A DNA stretch of 64,000 nt, taken from contig DAOTXR010000047.1 in assembly GCA_034435375.1 (NCBI GenBank), positions 1-64,000 of the forward strand. Reading direction: 5' to 3'. How positions within the stretch are numbered: position 1 is the first letter of the stretch; every line of letters starts with the position of its first letter. Shown piece after piece: positions 25,808-35,061 of this stretch. Source of the stretch: DAOTXR01 sp034435375 (GTDB lineage Bacteria; Chloroflexota; Anaerolineae; Aggregatilineales; UBA3940). A model generated the notes under the pieces. It did not search any database. It worked only from the letters and a program-made list of their open reading frames with translations, and was not told where the DNA came from. A program made the translations under genes and the position numbers.

Positions 25808-26791
25808 ATGCCCCAATACTTCTTGGGTGTTGACATCGGCGGTACCAAGAGTCATGCCCTGATCAGCGATGAACATGGCCATGCGCTCGGCTTTGGCGAG
25901 GCCGGGGCAGGCAACCACGAGGTCGTGGGGTGGAAGGGCTTGGCCCGCGTGCTGGCCAACATCACCGGGCAAGCCCTCACACAGGCTGGGTTGGGCATCG
26001 AGCAGATCGCGGGAGCGGGGTTTGGCGTCGCTGGATATGACTGGCCTTCCGAGTACGAGCCAACGCGACGCGCCGTCGAGCCGCTCGGGTTGAACGCGCC
26101 GTTTGAAATCGTCAACGATACAATTGTCGGTCTGCTGGCGGGAGCCAGAGGTGGTTGGGGGGTAGCCGTCGTGGCAGGCACAAGCAACAACTGCCGAGGA
26201 TGGGACCAGAACCGGCGCGAGGGCCGAGTAACAGGCCATGGCCCGCGGTTCGGCGAATATGGCGGCAGCAGTGAAATGGTCACAAAGGCCGTCCACAACG
26301 TGGTCGCCGAGTGGACCTGTCGCGGTCCAGCCACGCAGTTGACCCAGGCATTCATCGAGTGGGTGGGGGCCAAGGACCGGGAAGACCTGATCGAGGGCTT
26401 GTGCAACGGGCGCTACTTCATCGACGCTGACGCAGCAGCCCTTGTTTTTGAAGTAGCCGAGAAAGGAGATCAGGTCGCCAGAGAGACCATCGCCTGGGCA
26501 GGGCGTGAGCTGGGCAGCCTGGCGAACGGTGTCATACGCCAAATTGGCATCGAGGCCCTAGACTTCGATGTAGTGTTGGTTGGCAGCCTTTACAAGGGTG
26601 GCAGTCTGCTCATTGAGCCGATGCGTGAGACGATCCAGGCCCTGGCACCGCATGCACGTCTGGTGCCGTTGTCCGCACCGCCAGTGGTGGGCGGCGTGCT
26701 GCTCGGCATGGAGCAGGCAGGAATGGCGCCTTTCAGCATCCGCGAAGCTCTGATTGCGTCAACCAATGCCTTGCTCAGTGGCCGCTCATGA
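25808..26791 (+). CDS. BadF/BadG-type ATPase, N-acetylglucosamine-kinase-like sugar kinase
   Basis: 327 aa with the actin-like ATPase fold: phosphate 1 motif GVDIGGTKSHALI, phosphate 2 region VAVVAGTSNNCRG, and adenosine motif VVLVGSLYKGG. The family (PF01869) includes GlcNAc and glucosamine kinases. It lies 3 nt after the GH4 gene and overlaps the next gene by 4 nt, so it is probably expressed with them. Likely role (inferred): phosphorylating the imported glycoside or the released amino sugar. Confidence 0.82.
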   Translation: MPQYFLGVDIGGTKSHALISDEHGHALGFGEAGAGNHEVVGWKGLARVLANITGQALTQAGLGIEQIAGAGFGVAGYDWPSEYEPTRRAVEPLGLNAPFEIVNDTIVGLLAGARGGWGVAVVAGTSNNCRGWDQNRREGRVTGHGPRFGEYGGSSEMVTKAVHNVVAEWTCRGPATQLTQAFIEWVGAKDREDLIEGLCNGRYFIDADAAALVFEVAEKGDQVARETIAWAGRELGSLANGVIRQIGIEALDFDVVLVGSLYKGGSLLIEPMRETIQALAPHARLVPLSAPPVVGGVLLGMEQAGMAPFSIREALIASTNALLSGRS

Positions 26792-27987
26792 AGTCAGCCA
26801 TGGCGCAATATGTTGCAACGAACCGCCAGGATGTGTGGCGCATTCGCCTATATTTCCTGATGTGGATCGGCGGCAATGCCTTTCTGATGCCTTTCGTGAG
26901 CCTGTTTTTCGTTCGGGAAGGACTGAGTGGCACCGAGATTGGGCTAGTCTCTACCGTCACTTCGGCAGTTGCCCTGCTGGCAGCCCCCTTGTGGGGCCGT
27001 CTGAGTGACATCACGACTCATCCTGTCCTCCTGTTGCAGATCGAGCTAGCCGGGTCGGCGTTGTGCATGTTGTGGCTCAGTCAGCAGCACCTGTTTGTTT
27101 GGATAGCCCTCGTCGTGGCTATCGAGGCGCTGCTCAGCGCTGGAACGACACCACTGTCTGATGCACTTGCGCTGGGCGTCTCCTATGAGGCCGGCTATGG
27201 CAGTGTGCGCCTGTGGGGATCGCTGGGTTGGGCCATCCTGGTTCTGGCAGCGGGTTGGTTGATCGAGCGGATGGGTCTCTGGGTGGCATTTGTCGGATAT
27301 GCAGCTTCGCTGGCGCTGGGGATACTGATCCTGTTTGGTAGTGCTGCGAGTATGCCCCCCGCCTCCCAACCGAAAACCGCGCCCCGTATCAGCCCGCGCA
27401 CTGCTGCCGCTGGATTGCTACGCAATCGAGCCGCGTTGGGCCTGGCCGGCATGTTAGTGGTGTCTGGCCTGTGCAGCAGTGGTTTGGATCGTTTTGAGCC
27501 AATCTACCTTGACAAGTTGGGAGCAGGTGAGACCATCATCGGACTGGCAAACACTGTCGCTGCATTGGTCGAGCTACCGGGGATGCTGTGGGCCGATCGT
27601 TGGATCGCACGGTTTGGCCCCTGGCGCGTGCTGCTCATTGCGCTTGTGCTCAAAGCAGGCATGATGGCTGCCGTACTAGTTGCACCCAGCATTCCCACCA
27701 TTGTCGCCATCCGGGCGGTGGGTGGACTGGCGTTCAGCTTCTCCAGTGTGGCGTTGATTGTCTTTGTCAGCAGGCACATTGCGCCACAGCATGCCACCGC
27801 GCTAGCCCTGTACACGGTCACCTTGCACAATCTGGTCGGCATCCTCGGCGGACCACTGGCCGGGATAGTATACGATGCCTTCGGCGCCTACTGGCTGTAC
27901 GCCCTTGCACTAGGCGGCTATGGGCTGGGCTGGCTAATTCTTCGCCTTACGATCGCCGAGCCGAGCAGTGAGGCCGCGATTACTTAG
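26788..27987 (+). CDS. MFS transporter (sugar-type, MFS_1-like)
   Basis: 399 aa, twelve predicted membrane segments. The ATG at 26788 overlaps the kinase stop (ATGA). The loop after helix 2 reads GRLSDITT, a weak form of the MFS GxLaDrxGrr motif; helix 1 starts VWRIRLYFLMWIGGNAFLMP, resembling LacY/NupG-like carriers. As the last gene of the sugar operon it could export or import a sugar intermediate. Confidence 0.8.
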   Translation: MKSAMAQYVATNRQDVWRIRLYFLMWIGGNAFLMPFVSLFFVREGLSGTEIGLVSTVTSAVALLAAPLWGRLSDITTHPVLLLQIELAGSALCMLWLSQQHLFVWIALVVAIEALLSAGTTPLSDALALGVSYEAGYGSVRLWGSLGWAILVLAAGWLIERMGLWVAFVGYAASLALGILILFGSAASMPPASQPKTAPRISPRTAAAGLLRNRAALGLAGMLVVSGLCSSGLDRFEPIYLDKLGAGETIIGLANTVAALVELPGMLWADRWIARFGPWRVLLIALVLKAGMMAAVLVAPSIPTIVAIRAVGGLAFSFSSVALIVFVSRHIAPQHATALALYTVTLHNLVGILGGPLAGIVYDAFGAYWLYALALGGYGLGWLILRLTIAEPSSEAAIT

Positions 27988-28081
27988 GGAATACACTACA
28001 AGCCGACATCGACCGTTTTGGCGGGAGAGTTTCTCGAAGTTGTTCCGATGAAACCTCAAGCTGACCCGAAAGCATGTTGAC

Positions 28082-28091
28082 TAAACGCTTA
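28082..28091. promoter_or_regulatory. Possible LacI-type operator before the DegT gene
   Basis: TAAACGCTTA differs by one base from the TAAGCGCTTA core found twice before lacI. It overlaps a TTGACT hexamer (28077-28082) that may be a -35 box, about 55 bp before the DegT start. A clear -10 box was not found. Confidence 0.4.
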
Positions 28092-28143
28092 ATTACATCG
28101 CAGACAAAAGTGATGCTTCATCAACACACAAAGGAGGCTCTGA

Positions 28144-29409
28144 ATGACCGAAAAGCTGGCTGCCTTGGGCGGTAAACCTGTACGCACTGACCCTTATCCC
28201 GCGTGGCCTGTATTCGATGAGCGTGACATCGAGGCAGTGACCAACGTGATCAGATCCGGGCGATGGGGTGGATACCCGTACCCAGGCCCACAGACGGCTG
28301 AGTTCACCCGCCGTTTTGCGGAGATGCAGGGTGGGGGCTATGCTGTGGCGATGGCCAATGGCACTGTCACCATGGAAGTCGCGCTGCGTGCCATGGATAT
28401 CGGGTGGGGCGATGAGGTGATCGTACCTGCCTATACTTTTCAGGCCACTGCTGCTGCTCCGATGGCCGCTGGCGCTGTCCCCGTCATCGTCGACATTGAT
28501 CCGAATAACTACTGCATTGATCCTCAGGCCGTCGAGAAGGCCATCACTGAGCGCACCCGGGCAATCATTCCCGTCCATCTGGGTGCACAGATGGCCGACA
28601 TGGATGCCATTATGGACATCGCCGGGCGGCACAACCTAGTTGTGATCGAGGACTGCGCACATGCACATGGCGCAAAGTGGAACGGGCGTGGCGCGGGGAC
28701 TATCGGGCACTTTGGCTCCTTCAGCTTGCAGTCGTCTAAGATCCTGACCACTGGCGAGGGCGGCGTGTTGCTGTGCCGTACTCCGGAACTCGCTGCGAAA
28801 GTCACCAGCATCATCGACTGTGGCCGCCCCCATGACCTGTCAGGCACGCTGTACACGATGGGCGCCAATTATCGCATGACAGAAATCCAAGCTGCACTAG
28901 GCAACATTGCCCTTGAGCGATTCCCAGAACAGGCGCGGCAGCGCGAGGAAATGCTCCTCTATCTTGAGGAGAGCCTGAGCGAAGTACCAGGCGTTCGTCT
29001 GCTGAAACGCGACATGCGCCACACAACTCGCTCATTCTATCGCTATATTTTCGCCATCCAGCCTGAGGTCTTCGGCGCAGAACATGATGAAGTATGCTAC
29101 GCCCTGGACGCCGAAGGTATCCCATGCTGGAACGGCTACGCAGCCATGCACCACTACGACCTATTCCAGCCGCACCTCTCCAGGCTGCCAGTGCCGAGCG
29201 CCTTCCCAGAGCGGTTCAATTTTGGCGCGATGTCCCTCCCGGAGGCCGAGCGAGCCTGCGAACATGAGGCTGTATGGCTGGATGAATGTGTATTCCGCGC
29301 CGGGCGCAAAGGCATTGACGATGCCGTGGCAGCGATGCGCAAGATTCAGGCCAATGCCGAAGAGCTTGTCGCTGCCAAGCAAAGGCTCCTGGCAGCCGGG
29401 AGAGGATAA
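28144..29409 (+). CDS. DegT/DnrJ/EryC1/StrS-family PLP aminotransferase
   Basis: 421 aa with strong RBS AAAGGAGG. The PLP lysine lies in SLQSSKILTTGEGG (Lys199) and the PLP phosphate/ring motif in VIEDCAHAHGA. The N-terminus (KLAALGGKPVRTDPYP) is the form seen in sugar and cyclitol aminotransferases such as StsC. These enzymes put an amino group on a keto-sugar or keto-cyclitol, and a Gfo/Idh/MocA dehydrogenase of the upstream operon could supply such a ketone. It stands as its own unit, 156 nt after the MFS gene. Confidence 0.9.
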   Translation: MTEKLAALGGKPVRTDPYPAWPVFDERDIEAVTNVIRSGRWGGYPYPGPQTAEFTRRFAEMQGGGYAVAMANGTVTMEVALRAMDIGWGDEVIVPAYTFQATAAAPMAAGAVPVIVDIDPNNYCIDPQAVEKAITERTRAIIPVHLGAQMADMDAIMDIAGRHNLVVIEDCAHAHGAKWNGRGAGTIGHFGSFSLQSSKILTTGEGGVLLCRTPELAAKVTSIIDCGRPHDLSGTLYTMGANYRMTEIQAALGNIALERFPEQARQREEMLLYLEESLSEVPGVRLLKRDMRHTTRSFYRYIFAIQPEVFGAEHDEVCYALDAEGIPCWNGYAAMHHYDLFQPHLSRLPVPSAFPERFNFGAMSLPEAERACEHEAVWLDECVFRAGRKGIDDAVAAMRKIQANAEELVAAKQRLLAAGRG

Positions 29410-29421
29410 CGACATGCCATC

Positions 29422-30171
29422 TCATTCTTTCCAGGTTGTCGTCCAACCATGCAATTGCCGGGTGCGCAACACCTTGATCGGTTCGCCATGCGAGAAGGGT
29501 TTGCCCTGAGCAGTCTCCCGCTCTTTGTGATCGAGAAATTGAAGCAGGAGGGCCATGTCGTTTGGGTCGAACTGCGACCGATATTTCTGGACAGCGCGAT
29601 GTTTCTTCTCATAGGTGCGGGTGATGTCGAAAACCGTGTTCGGATGTGCGGTGCCGTAAAAGACGATGCCCTCAAGTTCATACGGCTCAAACCCGGCATC
29701 GACCTCAGGGGCAGTTGTGAGGCGCGAGAAGTTGTAGAGAATAGCCGCCTCGGCCACTGCCAGCCCGGTGCGGATATGATCTAGATGAGCTTCATAGGGT
29801 AACCACGGGTCGCAGGTAAAAATGAAGTCAGGGCGCAACAGCCGGATGTATCGGATCACGTCTCGGCGCACATCGAAATGGTCAAACGGACCAGCATCGG
29901 GATAGCCGAGCCAGTAATGTTCGCTGACGCCGATCTCTGCCCCGGCCTGTCTTTGCTCCTCATGGAGCGTAGCCACCATCACATCCACCGGCTGCGACTG
30001 ATCGATGAACCCTACGAGGTCATCGGTGACAGTCAGGTAGATGACTTTTGCTCCATTCTCTGCCAGAGCGGCCAGAGTGCCGCCTGCTGGGATATCATTG
30101 TCATCGTAATGGGGCTGTACCGCCAGAACCTTTCTGGCTTTCAGCAGATCAGGGATTGGAAACAGGCTCAT
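29422..30171 (-). CDS. PIG-L (LmbE-like) zinc deacetylase
   Basis: 249 aa. Zinc and catalytic motifs are VQPHYDDND (His21, Asp23/Asp24) and EAHLDH (His129, His132). The usual PHPDDE reads PHYDDN. The family removes acetyl groups from GlcNAc-type sugars (MshB, BshB, PIG-L). It follows the GPH symporter gene after 26 nt on the same strand, so imported sugar may be the substrate; the DegT aminotransferase is convergent 12 nt away. The match to amino-sugar metabolism is suggestive only. Confidence 0.87.
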   Translation of the reverse strand: MSLFPIPDLLKARKVLAVQPHYDDNDIPAGGTLAALAENGAKVIYLTVTDDLVGFIDQSQPVDVMVATLHEEQRQAGAEIGVSEHYWLGYPDAGPFDHFDVRRDVIRYIRLLRPDFIFTCDPWLPYEAHLDHIRTGLAVAEAAILYNFSRLTTAPEVDAGFEPYELEGIVFYGTAHPNTVFDITRTYEKKHRAVQKYRSQFDPNDMALLLQFLDHKERETAQGKPFSHGEPIKVLRTRQLHGWTTTWKE

Positions 30172-30197
30172 GTTTTCCCCTTCCTGTTGTAAGTGAC

Positions 30198-31616
30198 TTA
30201 CGCTGGCTGTTCAGACTCGACAGAGGATGATCCGTGTTGCACACCATGCCGGGCAGCCATTGCCTGTTTGACTTCCTGGAGTCGTTTGCCATGCAACGGA
30301 TAGAACAGCAGACAGAGGATTGCCAGCAGCGACCCGCCGATGACAGGGGCAGCCATAAAGACTCGGAAGCCCAGTCCCACTGTAGGGGCCTGCTCGGCCA
30401 CAGTCAGGGCCTCATTGTAGCCATAGGTAGCGATAACCCATCTGAGGATGAACGCCACAATCGTCCCGCTCAAGGTCATGATGAACTTGCTCATCCCGAA
30501 GTACATGCCCTCACGGCGCTGACCGGTCTTCATCTCATCCTCATCGATCACATCTGCCACAATAACATCTCCCATTAGGATTAGGCCGGCTAGACCAAGC
30601 CCAACTCCCGCTGCGCCACCCACCGCAGCGGCAGTGGTCTTGGCCAGGGCTAATGGGATCACGCCAACGATCATCACAGCATTGGCAAGCATCAGCGTGG
30701 TGCGCGGATCGAGGCGTTTGGCAACGAACTGCCGCCAGAACCACAGAGTCGCAGCGGCAGTGACAAAGGCTACCCCCAAGATCGCCGAGGTCACACTCTC
30801 ATCGACCTGGAGGCTGTATTTGGTATAGAAGGCAGTGCCGGCTGTCAGGGCGTTCGTGCCGACAAAGCGGAATGTCTGGGCCAGCACAACCGTGACGAAG
30901 CTCCGGTTCCAGAAGGTCGCTTTGAGCGCCTGACCCAGGGGGACCGACGGTGCCTGAACCGACTCTGGGCGCTCGAACATGCCCTGTAAGCCAACGTAGT
31001 ACACCACGATGGCCACGATCCCGAAGCTAACAGCCATCAGCGGCCAACTGAGGTTCCCTAGAGCCTCATTGCCGTAAATCAGAGGGGGAACGGCAAAGGC
31101 AATCAGCAAGCCGACCACCTGCACTACGTTCATAGTGACAGCCACGGCGGTGCGCTCAGAGTAAGTCGAGAACATCTCAGGCAGCAGAGAATAGTATCCC
31201 GTACCGACGGCAGTGCTGACCCCTTCCCAGAGAAAGCTGAAGATCAAAAAGTAAATTAGCAGGGCTATCGGCTGCTCAAGCCCGTTAAAAGGCGCCGAGA
31301 ACAGCAACATGAAGAGAATGGCGTAAGGCGCAGCGCCAAACAGCATGTACGGAATACGCCGTCCCCAGCGGGATTTGGTGCGGTCAGAGATATAGCCCAA
31401 CACTGGGTTGTTGGCGGCGTCGTAGATCGAGTAAAAGAGCAGCGCTGTCGCATACCACTCAGCGGGCAGCTTTTTATAATCAACATAGTAGTACAGCATG
31501 AAGGCGCCAACCGTGTGTCCGATCATGGCATTGGCCAAGTTGGCAATGCTGTACAGCCACTTCTGCCGAGCCGTCGTCCCAGAGGGGGGTGCAGAAGCGA
31601 GGGTGGTAGTAGCCAT
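30198..31616 (-). CDS. GPH-family sugar:cation symporter
   Basis: 472 aa, about twelve membrane segments, with the GPH signature after helix 2: GYISDRTKSRWGRRIPYMLFG, here preceded by YSIYDAANNPVL. An Ala/Thr-rich N-terminal tail of about 18 residues precedes the first helix. First gene of a two-gene unit with the PIG-L deacetylase; the carrier probably imports the deacetylase's substrate. Confidence 0.86.
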   Translation of the reverse strand: MATTTLASAPPSGTTARQKWLYSIANLANAMIGHTVGAFMLYYYVDYKKLPAEWYATALLFYSIYDAANNPVLGYISDRTKSRWGRRIPYMLFGAAPYAILFMLLFSAPFNGLEQPIALLIYFLIFSFLWEGVSTAVGTGYYSLLPEMFSTYSERTAVAVTMNVVQVVGLLIAFAVPPLIYGNEALGNLSWPLMAVSFGIVAIVVYYVGLQGMFERPESVQAPSVPLGQALKATFWNRSFVTVVLAQTFRFVGTNALTAGTAFYTKYSLQVDESVTSAILGVAFVTAAATLWFWRQFVAKRLDPRTTLMLANAVMIVGVIPLALAKTTAAAVGGAAGVGLGLAGLILMGDVIVADVIDEDEMKTGQRREGMYFGMSKFIMTLSGTIVAFILRWVIATYGYNEALTVAEQAPTVGLGFRVFMAAPVIGGSLLAILCLLFYPLHGKRLQEVKQAMAARHGVQHGSSSVESEQPA

Positions 31617-32025
31617 GTTGACTCCCTTCTAGTATTGGGTTGGTTGCAGTCAGAGTCGAAAGAGCGAAATTGACGCTGCCCAGGCTGGCACGAGGTAAGC
31701 AGACAGAGGCTTGAGTGTCTGCTCAATGAAACCAGCGCTCGCGCCTATTGACGGAACAATCCACCCATCATTGTAGCACGAATTGGCAAGCTATCAGCAG
31801 CAAGCAGCAGGCGAAAGGTAGGTTCCTCGTTCGGGGCAAGACTCCCGGCGGAATCGCAATGACGGCGTTGAGCCTCCCTTTGCTCCGTTGAATGTATTGC
31901 ACCCTATTGGCACAGGACAGCGGACAAGGGTCAGTAGTGGCACTCTACACATACCAACACAGCCCCCGATGCCAAGAGCATAGTATAGGGACTATGTATC
32001 ACTCCCTTGATGTCGTCAAGCAGCA
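31617..32025. other. Intergenic stretch of about 400 nt
   Basis: This gap lies between the 3' end of the P-type ATPase gene and the 5' end of the GPH symporter gene, both on the minus strand, so it should hold the symporter promoter and leader. A TACAAT hexamer on the minus strand near 31770 is a weak -10 candidate without a good -35. I see no ORF, tRNA or clear riboswitch. Confidence 0.5.
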
Positions 32026-34890
32026 CTAATCGCGCCTGATCTCGTCACGGTGCATCCTGCGCCGAATGAATCCCTTCCTCAACTCAATCCCAATCAGCAC
32101 GAACGCACTCAGCGCCAGGGTGATGCCCAGCTGTCCCAGAGCGAGCGGGGCAGTGCCAAACCAGCGGTTGAAGATGGGCATGTAGATCAGCGCCGCCTGG
32201 AGCGCCAGGGTAGCCGCCACTGCGGCTAACAGCAGCTTGTTTGTGAGCAACCCTTTCTTCAGGATTCCCTGGTGGTCCGATCTCACGGCAAGGGCATGCC
32301 CCATCTGCGATACGGTCAGTGTGGTGAAGACCATTGTGCCCCATACTTCGGGCGAATAGGCAGCATACCCCAGCACTGACAGCGTAAACGAGGTGGCAAA
32401 AATCAGCGCACCGGCATATATCAAGTGCTGCCACATCCCTCGTGCAAAGATGCTTTCATTGGGACTGTGCGGTGGCCGACGCATAGTGTTGTCCTCGGCA
32501 GGCTCGAGCGCTAATGCAAGGGCAGGCAGGCCGTCGGTTACAAGGTTCATATACAAGATTTGCAGCGTGTTCAACGGGAGCGGCAGGCCGAGGGCTTGCG
32601 TCCCCAGCAGGACGAACACCTCACCAGTATTGCTGGCCAGGATATATTTCACGAACTTGCGCACATTCTCATAGATCGTTCGTCCTTCTTCGACGGCGCT
32701 CACGATGGTGGCGAAGTTATCATCCAGGATCACCATGTCAGATGCCTCCTTCGCCACCGCGGTGCCTGTGATACCCATGGCGACACCGATATCACCTTTG
32801 CGCAGGGCCGGTGCGTCATTCACGCCGTCACCCGTCATAGCGACGATATGGCCGCGCCTCTGTAGCGCTTCGACGATGTCCAGCTTGTGCTCCGGTGAGA
32901 CACGGGCATATACATCCACCTGTTCAACCAGTTCCTCAAGTTCTGTGGGAGCTAGACGCCCGATCTCCTGCCCAGTCAAGACGCGGTCGCTGCGTGCAAT
33001 GCCCAGGTCGCGTGCTATGTACCGGGCTGTCAAGGGGTGATCGCCCGTGATCATCACCGGGCGGATTCCAGCGGTCTTACATGTGGCCACCGCTCCCTTA
33101 ACCTCTGGACGAGGTGGGTCGATCATGCCCACCATGCCAACGAAGATCAGACCCTGCTCCACCTGAGGCATTTCATCGGCGAGGGGAAGATCATCCAACA
33201 GACGGAAAGCGACCCCCAGCACACGCAGGCCATCCCGAGCCTGACGATCGTCGGCCTCTTCAATGCGCCGATGCCATTCGTCAGTGAGCAGCTCTATTTT
33301 GCCGTCCACCCACACTGAGTTGCTCACGCTGAGCAGGCTGTCGACTGCCCCCTTGGTGAAGGCAATATGGCGGCCCTCAGCGCCAATCATGCCGCGAAAG
33401 GTTAGGCTATCCTGGGAGGACGTGTCGGCCTGGAGTTGACCACCCAGAGCGTGAACCGTGGTCATGCGCTTGCGGTCAGAATCGAACGGCACTTCGGCCA
33501 CACGTGGATAGGCTTCATCGAGATGGTGCTTCCACAGCCCAAAGTGGGCCGCCGCGACAACCAAAGCCGCCTCGGTGGAGTCGCCGATCGCGACGTAAGA
33601 CCCAGCTACCTCCTCATCTTCTTCCAGTAAGGCATCGTTGCATAGCGCACTACCTGCCAGCAGAATAGCTTGGGCATAGCTGTCTGGCCTGCGTTGGGCG
33701 CCCTCCCTGTTGATCGTCAGGTGGCCAGCGCGGACTATCTCGATCACGTCCCAGCTGTGCCCAGCAACGTCCAACACTTTGACCGTCATCCGGTTTTCAG
33801 TCAGTGTCCCTGTCTTGTCTGAGCAGATCACCGTCACCGAGCCTAGTGTCTCGACCGCGGGCAACTTGCGGATCAGCGCCTGTCGTCTAAGCATACGCTG
33901 AGCGCCCAATGCCAGCGCAATAGTCACCACAGCGGGCAAACCCTCCGGCACAACAGCTACGGCAATCGCCACCGCGGCCACGAACAGATCAGTGAGACTG
34001 GTTCCTGGCTTGAGAAGGCCCAGTCCAAAGGTGAGGGCAATGATCACCACAGCGAGCACAAGTAGCGCCCTGCCAAGCTCACTCATACGCCGCTGTAGAG
34101 GTGTCTTCTCGCCCTCTATGCCCTGGATCAGGTCAGCAATGCGGCCCAGCTCGGTGTTCATGCCAGTGGCAACGACCAGCGCCGTGCCGCGCCCATAGGT
34201 CACTGAGGTACCCATATAAAGCATGTTATGGCGATCCCCCAGGGGCAGATTCTCATCAAACAAGGCGGCCGTGCTCTTCTCGACAGGGAACGATTCGCCG
34301 GTGAGCGCTGCCTCTTGCACACGCAGATTGGCCGACTCGATCAGCCGCGCGTCTGCGGGGACAATGCTGCCAGCTTCCAGCAAAATCACATCACCTGGCA
34401 CGATCTCATTGGACTTGACATCGCGCAGACGGCCAGCACGTCGCACTCGCACCGCTGGAGCCGACATCCGCTTGAGGGCCGCCATGGCCTGCTCAGCACG
34501 ATACTCCTGCACGAAGCCAAGGGTGGCATTTAGAATAACGATGGCCATGATGGCAATGACACTGTCCCACTTGTTCAGAAAACCCGAAGTGACCGCCGCG
34601 GCAACCAGGATCATGACCAAAGGATTGGTCAATTGCTCCCATAGGATCAGCAGAGGGTTCTTCAGGCCACGCTCGACAAGCTCATTCGGCCCATGCTCCA
34701 TGAGACGCGATTTCGCTTCGCTCTCACTCAGCCCATGGTCCAGGGCAACGCCGAAGCGTGTCAATATCTGAGTTGTATCAAGAAGGTGCCAGGCTTGCAG
34801 TTCTGGCTGTTCTGCGGGTGCGAGGGTGGCAGATGAAGCCCGCTTGATAACTGGAGTCTCCTGTCGTCGTGCCACTAACTTTCCCTTCAT
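32026..34890 (-). CDS. P2A-type cation-transporting ATPase (Ca2+ pump-like)
   Basis: 954 aa, full length for the family. Features: N-terminal cation ATPase domain, actuator motif LTGES, helix-4 motif VPEGLP, phosphorylation site CSDKTGTLTEN (Asp358), hinge MTGDGVNDAPAL, and C-terminal helices ending with a cation_ATPase_C domain (LQILYMNLVTDGLPALAL). VPEGLP plus NLVTDGLPA are the Ca2+-site segments of SERCA/PMR1-like pumps, so Ca2+ (or Mn2+) export is likely. Monocistronic as far as can be seen. Confidence 0.93.
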   Translation of the reverse strand: MKGKLVARRQETPVIKRASSATLAPAEQPELQAWHLLDTTQILTRFGVALDHGLSESEAKSRLMEHGPNELVERGLKNPLLILWEQLTNPLVMILVAAAVTSGFLNKWDSVIAIMAIVILNATLGFVQEYRAEQAMAALKRMSAPAVRVRRAGRLRDVKSNEIVPGDVILLEAGSIVPADARLIESANLRVQEAALTGESFPVEKSTAALFDENLPLGDRHNMLYMGTSVTYGRGTALVVATGMNTELGRIADLIQGIEGEKTPLQRRMSELGRALLVLAVVIIALTFGLGLLKPGTSLTDLFVAAVAIAVAVVPEGLPAVVTIALALGAQRMLRRQALIRKLPAVETLGSVTVICSDKTGTLTENRMTVKVLDVAGHSWDVIEIVRAGHLTINREGAQRRPDSYAQAILLAGSALCNDALLEEDEEVAGSYVAIGDSTEAALVVAAAHFGLWKHHLDEAYPRVAEVPFDSDRKRMTTVHALGGQLQADTSSQDSLTFRGMIGAEGRHIAFTKGAVDSLLSVSNSVWVDGKIELLTDEWHRRIEEADDRQARDGLRVLGVAFRLLDDLPLADEMPQVEQGLIFVGMVGMIDPPRPEVKGAVATCKTAGIRPVMITGDHPLTARYIARDLGIARSDRVLTGQEIGRLAPTELEELVEQVDVYARVSPEHKLDIVEALQRRGHIVAMTGDGVNDAPALRKGDIGVAMGITGTAVAKEASDMVILDDNFATIVSAVEEGRTIYENVRKFVKYILASNTGEVFVLLGTQALGLPLPLNTLQILYMNLVTDGLPALALALEPAEDNTMRRPPHSPNESIFARGMWQHLIYAGALIFATSFTLSVLGYAAYSPEVWGTMVFTTLTVSQMGHALAVRSDHQGILKKGLLTNKLLLAAVAATLALQAALIYMPIFNRWFGTAPLALGQLGITLALSAFVLIGIELRKGFIRRRMHRDEIRRD

Positions 34891-35061
34891 ACGACCCGGC
34901 CCTGAAAAAGCATACTGACCGGCGTCTCTCTGCTATGATCAGGAACAACGTCGGTCTGCCTCACGGTTCACTGCGTGACAGATTCTATCAGTTTGGCCAA
35001 GTTGCTTTCAAAGGGTTGTATTAAAAATGCCAAAGGCCGGCTCAGCTACAGGGGTGCGTCT

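Noticed and set aside
31800..31880. Possible small interspersed repeat in the 31.6-32.0 kb gap
   Set aside because: The short segment looks repeat-like, but a second copy was not found in the window.
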